In this document: piece after piece, positions 52,151 to 61,007 of the stretch
Layout: each line of letters begins with the position of its first letter
Numbering within the stretch: the stretch's first letter is position 1
From: Bin5 sp034422415
GTDB taxonomy: Bacteria; Chloroflexota; Anaerolineae; Caldilineales; Caldilineaceae
DNA length: 64,000 bases
Direction: 5' to 3'
Assembly (NCBI GenBank): GCA_965202955.1
Contig: OZ241871.1
Location: forward strand, 4,340,001-4,404,000
Position numbers and translations under genes: made by a program
The notes under the pieces: generated by a model
What the model saw: only the letters and a program-made list of their open reading frames with translations
Database searches by the model: none
What the model was told of the DNA's origin: nothing

Positions 52151-53026
52151 CTAGCTCTTGATCCCGGAGTAGGCCATCGTGTCGAGCACGCGCCGCTGCA
52201 TGAAGATGAACAGGACGACGGGCGGAAGCAGCACCAGGAACGCCGCCGCAAAGACAGCGCCGTACCGGGCCACCGTCGTCGCCCCGCTGCCGATCGTCTG
52301 CATCGCCAGCGTCAGCGTCTTCATCGACTCGCTGCGGGTGAAGATCAGGGGCGTGAAATAGTCGTTCCAGGTCGGGATGAAACTGAAGATCGCCAGCGTC
52401 GCCCAGGCGGGGCGCGTCAGGGGCATCATGATCTGCCCGAAGATGCGCAGCTCGCCTGCGCCGTCGATCCGTGAGGCCTCTAGTAGCTCCGAGGGGACGC
52501 CCTCCATGAACTGCTTCATCAGAAACAGCCCCAGCGGCAGCGCCAGGTTCGGGATAATCAGCGCCCCGAAGGTGTCGATCATGCCCAGCCCGTTGACGAT
52601 CAGATAACGCGGAATCTGGGTCACTTCCGGCGAAAACATCAAGGCCGAGATGACCACGGCGAATACGAAATTCTTGCCCCATAGCGGGTACTTCGCCAGT
52701 GGATAGGCCGCCAGAGAGCCGATCGCGACCGTGCCCACCATGACCGCCACACTGGTCACCACCGTGTTGAAGACGTTGCGCGAGAAGGGTACCGTCATGC
52801 TCGACGTCGCCAGCACCAGCTGCTGGAAATTGTCGGTCGTCGGCCTCTTTGGAAAGAGCGGCGGCGGGAAGAGGAAGAGCTCCTCCAGCGGCTTGAACGC
52901 GAAAGAGACCGTATAGACCAGGGGGATGATCATCGCCAGTGCCATCGGCAGCATCCAGACATAGGTCCAGTTCACCTGCGGGAAGCGGCGGCGGTATCGG
53001 GGCTTGGTCGGCGCGATTTGGGTCAT
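52151..53026 (-). CDS. Sugar ABC transporter permease, MalG-like (second pair)
   Basis: A 291-residue CUT1-type inner-membrane permease with about six helices (first at VWMLPMALAMIIPLVYTVSF). The cytoplasmic EAA loop, which contacts the ATPase, is EASRIDGAGELRIFGQIMMPL, and it ends with the typical RRVLDTMAYSGIKS. It pairs with the MalF-like gene upstream, with 24 bases between. No ATPase gene accompanies the operon. Confidence 0.93.
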   Translation of the reverse strand: MTQIAPTKPRYRRRFPQVNWTYVWMLPMALAMIIPLVYTVSFAFKPLEELFLFPPPLFPKRPTTDNFQQLVLATSSMTVPFSRNVFNTVVTSVAVMVGTVAIGSLAAYPLAKYPLWGKNFVFAVVISALMFSPEVTQIPRYLIVNGLGMIDTFGALIIPNLALPLGLFLMKQFMEGVPSELLEASRIDGAGELRIFGQIMMPLTRPAWATLAIFSFIPTWNDYFTPLIFTRSESMKTLTLAMQTIGSGATTVARYGAVFAAAFLVLLPPVVLFIFMQRRVLDTMAYSGIKS

Positions 53027-53050
53027 AGCGCAGTTCCTGGTCCTTACATC

Positions 53051-53956
53051 TCAATCATCAGACGAAAGAAGTCGCACACTTACGCGACCCAGCATGAAGG
53101 TGAATGCGAAAAGGAGCACCGCGATCGCCGACGCGTACCCCATCTCAAAACGCACAAAGGCGTAGTCATACAGATGCGTGATAATCACATGGCCCGCGTA
53201 CAGCGGGCTGGGAAAGCCGACCAGCGCCACCGCCACCTGGAAGACGGCGAACGAGTTGACAATGCTGATAACGGTGCCGAAAAGCAGCTGTGGACGCATG
53301 ATCGGCAGCGTGATCTTGACCAGCTCCACCCAGGGGTTCGGGATGCCATCCACCTTGCCCGCCTCGTACAGCTCTTTGGGCACCGTCTGCAGACCGGCCA
53401 GAAAAACAAGAAAACCGGTGCCCAGGCTCATCCACAGCGAGACCACGATGATGGCCGGCATAATGTAGGACTGCTCGGCCAGAAACTGGATCGGCTCGTC
53501 GAGTATCCCGGTGCTGATCAGCGCATTGTTGAGCGTCCCGTAGCGGTCGCCGCTCAGCAGAATGCGCCACACAAAGGAGGCCGCGATCGCGCTGCCAATC
53601 GAAGGTGTATAGTAGGCGAGGACATAGATCGTGCGGAACCGCATACGATTCAGCAGCCAGGCCAGCAGAAACGACGCGACAAACGAGACCGGGCCGGTGA
53701 CAAAGGCAAATGTGAGCGTGTTTCCGATCGCGATCAGAAAGATCTCATCGTCCACCAGCAGCGACCGGTAGTTGGTCCAGCCGATCCAGCGCGGTGCCTC
53801 GAGAATATTGAAGTAGGTGAAACTCAGATAGATGGCGCTGACCACCGGCCCGACCACAAAGATCAGGAACAGCAGCAGATAGGGCGCCATAAAGGCGTAA
53901 CCGATCAGTTGCCAGCGTCCCTCGCTGCGCCAGCGCTCCTGGAACTGTTCCATCAT
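53051..53956 (-). CDS. Sugar ABC transporter permease, MalF-like (second pair)
   Basis: A 301-residue CUT1-type permease with about six helices (first at LIGYAFMAPYLLLFLIFVVG). The EAA loop is EAGKVDGIPNPWVELVKITL. Its ATG overlaps the stop of the 982-residue solute-binding protein as ATGA, so the two are translationally coupled. This makes the large binding protein its most likely partner. Confidence 0.93.
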   Translation of the reverse strand: MMEQFQERWRSEGRWQLIGYAFMAPYLLLFLIFVVGPVVSAIYLSFTYFNILEAPRWIGWTNYRSLLVDDEIFLIAIGNTLTFAFVTGPVSFVASFLLAWLLNRMRFRTIYVLAYYTPSIGSAIAASFVWRILLSGDRYGTLNNALISTGILDEPIQFLAEQSYIMPAIIVVSLWMSLGTGFLVFLAGLQTVPKELYEAGKVDGIPNPWVELVKITLPIMRPQLLFGTVISIVNSFAVFQVAVALVGFPSPLYAGHVIITHLYDYAFVRFEMGYASAIAVLLFAFTFMLGRVSVRLLSSDD

Positions 53957-56901
53957 GGCTCGATCAGTCCGAACTCTTCCTGTTTCTTGCGCATCTCTTT
54001 GTTTATCTCCCTTACCGCCTCTTCCAGCGCGTCACGCGGGTGCTCCCCCTGCAGAACGGTCTTGTTCCACGCATTGTAAATGTGGCGCGGCGTGAAGTAA
54101 CCGCCCAGCACGACCGGCGTCTCCTTGAACCAGTGCCACTGCTCCAGGATCGCCTCGATGTCGTGCGCATCCCATGGCAGCCGCTGCAGCGCGGCAACGT
54201 TGGCCGTATTCCAGCGCGCCTCGACGCCGAGCAGCGCCTCAACCTCCGAGCCGTAGCGGATCTGCGTGTCCTCGTCGGTCCACCACTTCATGAACTCCCA
54301 GGCCTCCTCCGGATGCTCCGTATCCCGGAACATCGCGATTGCCTGGCCGCGGCCACCGTTCGTGCGGTCGACGCGCCCGTCGTCGAGCGGTGTACCCGGC
54401 ATCGGCGCCATCGCCCAACGGCCGCGCAGCTCAGGCGCCGCCGTCTTGAACCGTACGTAGGTCCAGTAGTTGGAGACCCCCATCGGCATCTGGCCCATGC
54501 GGAACCGGGTGAAAAAATCTGCCTGCAGCGGCAGTCTGTAGCTGATAAACAGGTCGGTCCACGTCTTGAACGCAGCCAGCCCTTCCGGCGTGTTCAGCGC
54601 CGACTTCATCCCGTCCTCGGAATACCACTCACCGCCCTCCTGGAACAGGATCGGCATCAGCCCGGCATCGGTCAGACCGCCCACCGCGCTCGGCGCCGGC
54701 GCCTCGTAGAAAAAGTTGAGGCCGTACTGCTGCAGCTCGATGACCGACGTGTAGATCTCCTCCCACGTCTCCGGCACCGGCAGGTCCAGCTCGTTCAATA
54801 TGTCGGTGCGGTAGAAAAGCATATTGAAGTCCTGCGTCTCCGGCAGCGCAAAGGTCCCTTCCCTGTATTGGTACGGGATCAGCGCGCCCGGCCGGAACCG
54901 CGTGACGACCTCCTCAAAGTCCCCGAACTGGCTCAGGTCGATGACACCGTTGCGAATCGCAAACTCGATCGGTAGGTTGGGGTTAAGCGCCATCGCCACG
55001 TCCGGCGCCTCCCCTGCCGTCATCGCCAGCAGCACCGCGTTGAGGCCGCCCACGTTCATCTGCTCGGCCGGCATCACCCGCACGTTGACTTTAATGCCGG
55101 TGCGCGGCGTGAAATCGTCGTCGATCATATCGCGCAGGATCAGCGCCCACTCAAGGCCCCGCCCCACCCAGACCGTCAGCAGGACCTCGTCCCCCTTCGC
55201 CGTGTAGACGCTGCCCACCGAGTTGTAGTCCTGGCTGAAGGAGACCAGAAACTGTGAGATCGAACTGATAGTCGCGGCAAACACGCTGTACGGCTTGTTC
55301 GGCACCTCAGTCTCCGGCGCCGAGACCGCTAGCCAGTCCAGTTCCAGCCACTGTTCCTTCAGGCGCACAACCCAATCGCCGAGCTGGCCCTGGGACCGGC
55401 CCAGGTCTTCCAGCCGGAATGGAATCGTGTCCGGCTCCCGTACCAGATCGTGAAGCTGGTCCTGCACGATCTCAAGTGTCGCAACATTGTTCGGGCGTTG
55501 CCCCGCCACTTCGGTCAGGTACAGCTTTTGCTCCTCCAGCCGGTCCGAAATGTCCATCAGCCAGCCCAAGAGATTCGGGATCTTCTGGTCGACTTCGTAG
55601 ATAACAAAGGGGTCGGGGCGCGCACCCGTGATCATGACGATGCGCCGCGAGATCTCCGACAACTCCAACAGGACCTCCTCCACCGCCCGCACCGTCGGCC
55701 CAAACGAACCGACGGTCGCCTCCAGCGTGAGAACGTGTTCGCCGGCGGTCAGGTAAAACAGGTACGGGCTCCCCGACCTGTCGCCGAGCGTAACCGTCTG
55801 CCAGTGGCGGTCATATCCCACCTGGAACTCGCGCATCTCAGCAAAGGGGATCTCGCCGTCGATGCGCAGCGTTCGCAGCGAAGGCCGGCCGTCTGCGAAC
55901 GCCTGCCACGCCCGCAGGCTGATGTTATAGAGACCGTCCTCCGGCACACTGACCTGCCACGACGCGCTCTGGCCGGCCTGCCGCCAGCGGTAGCCGCCGA
56001 ATGTGTTCAGCTTGAAGCCGGTGCCGGCCGACGGCTCCACCGTCGTGTCGTAGCTGACCTCGCGGCGAATGGTCGGCTCCGATTTCGCGAAAGTATGTTC
56101 CGCCTGCACCTGCACCAGCGCATCGCTGGCCTCACGGTGGCCAGCAGCCCGCCATTCAGCCAGGCGCTCTCCGTAGGTCGGCAGCGCAAGCGGCGACAGA
56201 ACCCGCAGCGACGCGATCGCGACCGGCTCCCGGTGTGCGATCAAGCGGATGCGGTTCGCACCCTCCCGAAAATAGAAGCGGATCGGGTCGAGATACATGC
56301 CGTTGGCGTCCCGCAACCGCCGCGCCTGCCAGCCGTAAATCTCATGCTGCGGCGGCCGCACGTCCCAGCCGCGATTGTCCTGCCTCGGTTCGCGCTGGTC
56401 GTTCCAGTTGCGCGGAAACAGGAACTGCTTGGCCTCGACAAAGGGACGTTCACCGTTGATGTGTACCTCCCGCCACACCGCGGAGCGCTTGCCCTCCAGC
56501 GTGTAATACTCGATTCCGATTTCGTATAGACCACTGCTTGGCGCGTCAAACTCCCACTCGACCCAGCCCACCTCAGACTCCCATAGCAGGATCGGGCCCG
56601 CCTTGCCCTCGAACTCAGAGGCGATACTCAAGCCGGGCGCGTCAGCGGTCACATATTCGCCGCCGGGAACTGTGATCTCCACGCCGGCTGCCGGCTGATG
56701 GCCGGCCGCGCGGTAATCTTCCAGCACATCGGCGTACGTCGTCTCCAGGAAGTATTGGACGCCAATGCCTTCCTGCTGCTGCGGCGCGGGCGGCGGTGCG
56801 GCTTCGCCCGTGAACGCCAGTGCCGCAGGCGGCGCCGAACCCAGCAGGATCGCCGCAAGTAGTAGAACTATCGCCGGCTTCAGCTTTCTCATTCGTCCCA
56901 T
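53953..56901 (-). CDS. 982-aa solute-binding protein with N-terminal beta-sandwich modules
   Basis: Unusually large: ordinary solute-binding proteins have 400-550 residues. A signal peptide (IVLLLAAILLGSAPPAALAF) is followed by two related carbohydrate-binding-like units. Unit 1, about residues 60-230, contains VEWEFDAPSSGLYEIGIEYY and VHINGERPFVEAKQF. Unit 2, about 260-410, contains ASWQVSVPEDGLYNISLRAW and LRIDGEIPFAEMREF. A helical linker (about 420-560) leads to a MalE-type binding domain beginning VLLTVWVGRGLEWALILRDM and continuing to the C-terminus. GGAG, overlapping the permease stop, is placed 8 bases before ATG 56901. The permease follows with an ATGA overlap. Probably captures a large glycan at the surface. 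Confidence 0.9.
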   Translation of the reverse strand: MGRMRKLKPAIVLLLAAILLGSAPPAALAFTGEAAPPPAPQQQEGIGVQYFLETTYADVLEDYRAAGHQPAAGVEITVPGGEYVTADAPGLSIASEFEGKAGPILLWESEVGWVEWEFDAPSSGLYEIGIEYYTLEGKRSAVWREVHINGERPFVEAKQFLFPRNWNDQREPRQDNRGWDVRPPQHEIYGWQARRLRDANGMYLDPIRFYFREGANRIRLIAHREPVAIASLRVLSPLALPTYGERLAEWRAAGHREASDALVQVQAEHTFAKSEPTIRREVSYDTTVEPSAGTGFKLNTFGGYRWRQAGQSASWQVSVPEDGLYNISLRAWQAFADGRPSLRTLRIDGEIPFAEMREFQVGYDRHWQTVTLGDRSGSPYLFYLTAGEHVLTLEATVGSFGPTVRAVEEVLLELSEISRRIVMITGARPDPFVIYEVDQKIPNLLGWLMDISDRLEEQKLYLTEVAGQRPNNVATLEIVQDQLHDLVREPDTIPFRLEDLGRSQGQLGDWVVRLKEQWLELDWLAVSAPETEVPNKPYSVFAATISSISQFLVSFSQDYNSVGSVYTAKGDEVLLTVWVGRGLEWALILRDMIDDDFTPRTGIKVNVRVMPAEQMNVGGLNAVLLAMTAGEAPDVAMALNPNLPIEFAIRNGVIDLSQFGDFEEVVTRFRPGALIPYQYREGTFALPETQDFNMLFYRTDILNELDLPVPETWEEIYTSVIELQQYGLNFFYEAPAPSAVGGLTDAGLMPILFQEGGEWYSEDGMKSALNTPEGLAAFKTWTDLFISYRLPLQADFFTRFRMGQMPMGVSNYWTYVRFKTAAPELRGRWAMAPMPGTPLDDGRVDRTNGGRGQAIAMFRDTEHPEEAWEFMKWWTDEDTQIRYGSEVEALLGVEARWNTANVAALQRLPWDAHDIEAILEQWHWFKETPVVLGGYFTPRHIYNAWNKTVLQGEHPRDALEEAVREINKEMRKKQEEFGLIEP

Positions 56902-56906
56902 GGCAG

Positions 56907-57860
56907 TTACTCCACCAGACCCGTTCTGTCGATACTCTGCGTGAAATACCGCTGCGCGAACAGGTAGATCAGCAACACAGGTAGCACGGTCAACGTCACC
57001 GCAGCCATGAAGGTGTTCTCTTCCAGTCTCGTGTACGTTGATCCGCTGAAGTTGTTGAGCAGCGAGTTGAATATCTCCATCCGCTGTGTCAGCGTGTAGA
57101 GCGTGTTGTCCCGCAGCACCAGCCACGGCGTGAAGTTGTCGTTCCAGGTCCACACCAGCGAAAAGAGCATCACCACCAGGATTGCCGGTTTGGCCAGGGG
57201 CAGCATGATCTGCCAAAAAATGCGGAAAGGCCCCGCGCCGTCAACGTGGGCCGCGTCCTCCAGCTCGTAGGGCAGCCCGCGGAAAAACTGGCGAAAGACG
57301 ATCAGGAGAATCCCCCCGCGCACGCCGTAGCTCAGGAACGGCGGCACCATCAGCGGCAGATAGGTATTGGTCCACTTCAGGTCGGTATACAGCATGAACT
57401 GCGGCACCATCGTCGTCTGCGGCGGCACCACAATCGTGAACAGCAGCAGCGCGAACAGAAACTCCCGCCCCGGAAAGCGCATGCGTGCGAAACCGTAGGC
57501 AACCATGGCGCCGACAAGCGTCTGGCCGATTGCCGCCACCACGCTGGTCCCGAGGCTGACGCGCACGCCGTCAAAGTACCGCAGCACCTCGAACGCCAGC
57601 AGGTAGCCTTCATTCGTCGGCGTGCGCGAAATCCAGTTGACCGCCGGGTTGTTCAGCTCGTGCACCGTCTTGATCGACGTCGTGATCATGAAGATCACCG
57701 GAAACAGAAAAATGTAGGCGAAGTCGAGCAGAATGATCCAGCGCAGCAGCGTGCCCAGGCGCCGCCTGAATACCCGCCACGTATGTTCCCAGCTGCCCAA
57801 TGACCGCGTCCGCGCCAGCCAGAACCGGCTCCCGATAACGTCAGCAAGCCCTTTGATCAT
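56907..57860 (-). CDS. Sugar ABC transporter permease, MalG-like (first pair)
   Basis: A 317-residue CUT1-type permease with a cytoplasmic N-terminal extension, then about six helices (first near WIILLDFAYIFLFPVIFMIT). The EAA loop reads EDAAHVDGAGPFRIFWQIML, with Asp instead of Ala in its first positions. It ends AQRYFTQSIDRTGLVE, typical of the group. The ATG overlaps the stop of the MalF-like gene as ATGA and its own stop precedes the large binding-protein gene by only 5 bases. Confidence 0.93.
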   Translation of the reverse strand: MIKGLADVIGSRFWLARTRSLGSWEHTWRVFRRRLGTLLRWIILLDFAYIFLFPVIFMITTSIKTVHELNNPAVNWISRTPTNEGYLLAFEVLRYFDGVRVSLGTSVVAAIGQTLVGAMVAYGFARMRFPGREFLFALLLFTIVVPPQTTMVPQFMLYTDLKWTNTYLPLMVPPFLSYGVRGGILLIVFRQFFRGLPYELEDAAHVDGAGPFRIFWQIMLPLAKPAILVVMLFSLVWTWNDNFTPWLVLRDNTLYTLTQRMEIFNSLLNNFSGSTYTRLEENTFMAAVTLTVLPVLLIYLFAQRYFTQSIDRTGLVE

Positions 57861-58729
57861 GTTCGCTCTCCGGCATAGAAGACCAGGCCCGACGACAGGC
57901 GCACAAGCAGTACGATCAGCACAAAGACGAGCAGAAAATAGATCCAGCCCAGCGCGGCGCCGTAATCGAGCCGCAGCGACGCGCCGATGCTCACGTCCAT
58001 AATGTAATCAACCACCTTGTTGAGCGGATCGGTGAACGAGTCGACCAGCGTGTAGATGGCGGCCACCAGGATCACCGGCGAAAGCATCGGCAGCGTGATC
58101 TTCCAGAACGCCTCCCAGTCGGTCGAGCCGTCGACGTACGCAGCCTCGTACAGGCTGGGCGGAATGCTGTTTAAACCGGCCACGAACAGCAGTATCTGGA
58201 CGCCCGTGCGCCAGATGATCAGCGTCAGCCGGTCCAGCGTCGCCTGGATCGGCGTGACGATTCCCCCCTCCAGCGGCGATGATTCCGCCGACACCAGAAT
58301 CGGCTCCATCGTCGACATCATGACCTCGTCGCCCGCGCCGGCCCGCAACAGCTCCTGGATCACGCCTGCGCTTCCGATCACGACCGGCATGAAGAAGATG
58401 GCCCGCAGCGTCGTCTGGCCGCGCCGTACCCGCGCCAGCAGGATCGCCATGATCAGCGAGAAGATGAGAATCAGCGGCAGGTCCAGCGCCAGGTCGCTGA
58501 GCGTTTCGGTCAGCGTCGGTATCAGCCGCACGTCTTCCCGGAAGGCCTCGCTGTAGTTTGTCAGGCCGGCCCACTCGCTTTTCAGGTCCACCAGCCCGGT
58601 CACCCTTTGAAAGCTCAAGAGCAGCGAACGGACCAGCGGCCACGCAAACAGCAGCAGGGTACCCACAATCCACGGGCTGACAAAGATATAGCCCCACATG
58701 ATCTGCTGCTTTCTCAGGCTCAGTCTCAT
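57857..58729 (-). CDS. Sugar ABC transporter permease, MalF-like (first pair)
   Basis: A 290-residue CUT1-type permease with about six helices (first at IFVSPWIVGTLLLFAWPLV). The EAA loop is EAAYVDGSTDWEAFWKITLPM. The loop before helix 3 is extended (GAGDEVMMSTMEPILVSAES), which is not typical and may form an external cap. ATG 58729 with AGGGTAGAG upstream was chosen; the longer frame to 58810 overlaps the DUF5696 gene and adds 27 unlike residues. Confidence 0.9.
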   Translation of the reverse strand: MRLSLRKQQIMWGYIFVSPWIVGTLLLFAWPLVRSLLLSFQRVTGLVDLKSEWAGLTNYSEAFREDVRLIPTLTETLSDLALDLPLILIFSLIMAILLARVRRGQTTLRAIFFMPVVIGSAGVIQELLRAGAGDEVMMSTMEPILVSAESSPLEGGIVTPIQATLDRLTLIIWRTGVQILLFVAGLNSIPPSLYEAAYVDGSTDWEAFWKITLPMLSPVILVAAIYTLVDSFTDPLNKVVDYIMDVSIGASLRLDYGAALGWIYFLLVFVLIVLLVRLSSGLVFYAGERT

Positions 58730-58733
58730 ATCT

Positions 58734-61007
58734 CTACCCTGCCAGTCCCTCGTTTTTGCCTTCGACGACAAGATACCATAGCGGCTCGACGCGAATGCCG
58801 CTCTCTTCAAACGGCTTGTCCCCGTAGTTTACGTAGACGGTCGTGCCGTCCTCGTAGGTCGTTGCAAAGACCTGCGGCGCCAGCTGACGGCGCCCGACGA
58901 TGAACTGGTTGACCGTGTGGCCCAGCTCCCCGATGCTGACCGCGTACTCCTGTGCGGCCTGCTCGATCCACTCCTCGTATTGGGCGCTGTAAAGCTCATT
59001 GTAGGTCGTCCGGTTCAGTACAATCGGCTGGCGGTAGGTCAGCTCATAAGCGGGCAGCATCCCGAATTCCAGCCGCGTCAGAAAGTCGCGCTGCGGGTCC
59101 GAATCAAGGTTCGTCGCCTCCCCGTAGAGCCGCACCAGCCCGTGCGTCGCAACTGAATAGAACGGCACCGTCTCATCCGAAAACAGATAGTCGCTGCGGT
59201 AGATCGGCAGCTGCGTGATCGTATCCACCGCGCCGAGTACATAGCCGTTGCCGCCCTGGGCCGCGGCCGACCCCATCGAGTCGCCGATCAGCATCAGCAT
59301 TTCGCGCCACGAGGCCGCGAAATCGGTCCGTTCCAGCGGAAACCTGGGGTTGACGTCCTTCAGCAGCAGCTCCCCCGACCAGCGCAGCTCCATCCCGTCC
59401 ACCCCCAGCGCGGCCAGGCGCGGCGCCTCTCGCTCCAGGTAGCGGCCGCGCGCGAAAGTCGGGTTGAGAAAGAAGCGGTTCTTGCGCAGCTCGCGCGGCA
59501 CCTCCACGTTCGCCGCCGCCGCCACAAGGTCGCTCACCGGCAGCAGGTTCGGCTGGATCACGCCGTCGGTCAGCGGAAAGAAGCCCCCGTTCTGCAGAAA
59601 GGCCAGCGTGTAGTCGGCCTCGACAAACAGCGGCACGTCCAGCCCATCCAGCTGTTCGGCCAGCCGCTCCAACCCGCGCGCCCCGCCCAGCCGGCGGTCC
59701 GGCGGCCATCGCTTCGGCAAATTTCCCTGGTAGCCGTCCGCCTCCCAGCCCACCAGCACAACGTCCAGGTCGGTCATGCCAGCGTCTACGTATGCCGCCG
59801 TTATCTCGGCCGCCTGCGCGAACGACGTTGCCGTGACGAAGCTGCGCCAGATCAGGCCCGGCTTCTGCGCGCCCAGAATCAGCCGCAGGCGCAGCGCCGC
59901 ATCCTCCCCGCCGCCAGCATCTGCCTGCGACGAACCGCCCAGCCGATCCAGCCCGCGGTCCTCGATCAGATGCTGGCGGAACCGCTGCGCCATCCCGACC
60001 CAGGTCGCCTCTTTGCCAGCCAGAAAGAAGAAGCGCATGCCCCGGTCGCCGCCGACCCGGTCATCCTCGAAAAACGCCTTGAACACGCCTTTGCGCAGCG
60101 GAAACTGCGTCAGCCTGCGGTAGATCAGCCGCAGACTCGCCCGGCTGAACGTCATCGGGTCGATGCTGATGCCGGCCTCGATCGAGCTCTCCCCCGCTCC
60201 GACCGTGGCCACGCCCATCACCGCACCCTCCTCGTGCGCGATCCCGTACACCGGCAGCGGCGTGGTCTGCTCCGACGGCCTCGCAAACGAATAGCGGTCC
60301 GTGCCGTAGGAAACCGTGCTGTACGGCTTGCGATATCCCACCTGCCTGCCAATATAGGTCAGCGCGCCCGGGCCGTCCGGCAGAACGTAGTAGGCCGGCG
60401 TCTCCTCGCCATGGGGCACCGCCCCCAGATAGGGTAGCAGCTCAATGCCGACAAACAGGTTCTCCTCCGTCTCGACCAGGTCGGCCTCGGCGATCATCAC
60501 CTCCAGGTAGTCCGGCCCCAACCGGTAGCGCAGCGTCAGTCCGACCCCCAGCGCCTCCATCGCGTAGCGCACCGCAGCCCCATCCGCGGTCCGCTCGATC
60601 TCCATGCTCGATACCTTGGAGACGCTGTCCTCGCGGCGCATCTGTGTACTCTGGCCGCGCGTAAAAAAGGCGAAAAAGACCGTGCCAAACTTCCCGTGCA
60701 GGCTCTCCGGCACCGCGTCCCCCGGCGGCAGCGGCGGTGAGCTCAGCCACACGAGCGAAGAACGCCGATCGCGCACGGCCAGCTGCGCGCTCTGCGGGTG
60801 CATGTGCAGCTCCAGATGTTCGCTGCTCGCCACCAGCTCATAGCCCTCAGGCACCGCTTCCGCCAGCATCCGCGTGCCGCTGAAAGGCGAAACATCCTCG
60901 GCCGCAGCCGGCATCACCGCCGTCAACAGCAGAAAGAGGACCGTTCCGATCCGCCCAAATGCCCGGCGCGCAGCCGCGAACCTAAATGATAATCCGCATG
61001 ATCTCAA
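58734..61007 (-). CDS. Secreted DUF5696 protein, possible glycosidase-like fold
   Basis: A roughly 757-residue exported protein (signal segment IGTVLFLLLTAVMPAAAED). The N-terminal half is beta-rich (for example YELVASSEHLELHMHPQSAQ). The C-terminal half alternates strands and helices in a barrel-like way: DLDVVLVGWEADGYQGNLP, PLFVEADYTLAFLQNGGFFP, DGMELRWSGELLLKD. This layout, a beta-sandwich followed by a barrel, resembles glycoside hydrolases, and Asp/Glu residues sit at strand ends, but no catalytic assignment is possible. DUF5696 genes are known to me mainly beside sugar ABC transporters. TTG 61007, with GGGAGAGG before it, is preferred to TTG 61040; both overlap the upstream gene. Confidence 0.82.
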   Translation of the reverse strand: MRSCGLSFRFAAARRAFGRIGTVLFLLLTAVMPAAAEDVSPFSGTRMLAEAVPEGYELVASSEHLELHMHPQSAQLAVRDRRSSLVWLSSPPLPPGDAVPESLHGKFGTVFFAFFTRGQSTQMRREDSVSKVSSMEIERTADGAAVRYAMEALGVGLTLRYRLGPDYLEVMIAEADLVETEENLFVGIELLPYLGAVPHGEETPAYYVLPDGPGALTYIGRQVGYRKPYSTVSYGTDRYSFARPSEQTTPLPVYGIAHEEGAVMGVATVGAGESSIEAGISIDPMTFSRASLRLIYRRLTQFPLRKGVFKAFFEDDRVGGDRGMRFFFLAGKEATWVGMAQRFRQHLIEDRGLDRLGGSSQADAGGGEDAALRLRLILGAQKPGLIWRSFVTATSFAQAAEITAAYVDAGMTDLDVVLVGWEADGYQGNLPKRWPPDRRLGGARGLERLAEQLDGLDVPLFVEADYTLAFLQNGGFFPLTDGVIQPNLLPVSDLVAAAANVEVPRELRKNRFFLNPTFARGRYLEREAPRLAALGVDGMELRWSGELLLKDVNPRFPLERTDFAASWREMLMLIGDSMGSAAAQGGNGYVLGAVDTITQLPIYRSDYLFSDETVPFYSVATHGLVRLYGEATNLDSDPQRDFLTRLEFGMLPAYELTYRQPIVLNRTTYNELYSAQYEEWIEQAAQEYAVSIGELGHTVNQFIVGRRQLAPQVFATTYEDGTTVYVNYGDKPFEESGIRVEPLWYLVVEGKNEGLAG

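Noticed and set aside
49698..52154. Plus-strand open frame of 818 codons
   Set aside because: Antisense of the P450, oxidoreductase and aldolase genes, each supported by motifs.
52140..53054. N-terminal extension of the P450 frame
   Set aside because: The added residues are the out-of-frame shadow of the permease at 52151-53026; ATG 52139 gives a normal P450 length.
56902..57216. N-terminal extension of the 982-aa binding protein
   Set aside because: Shadow of the upstream permease; ATG 56901 is followed by a signal peptide and preceded by GGAG.
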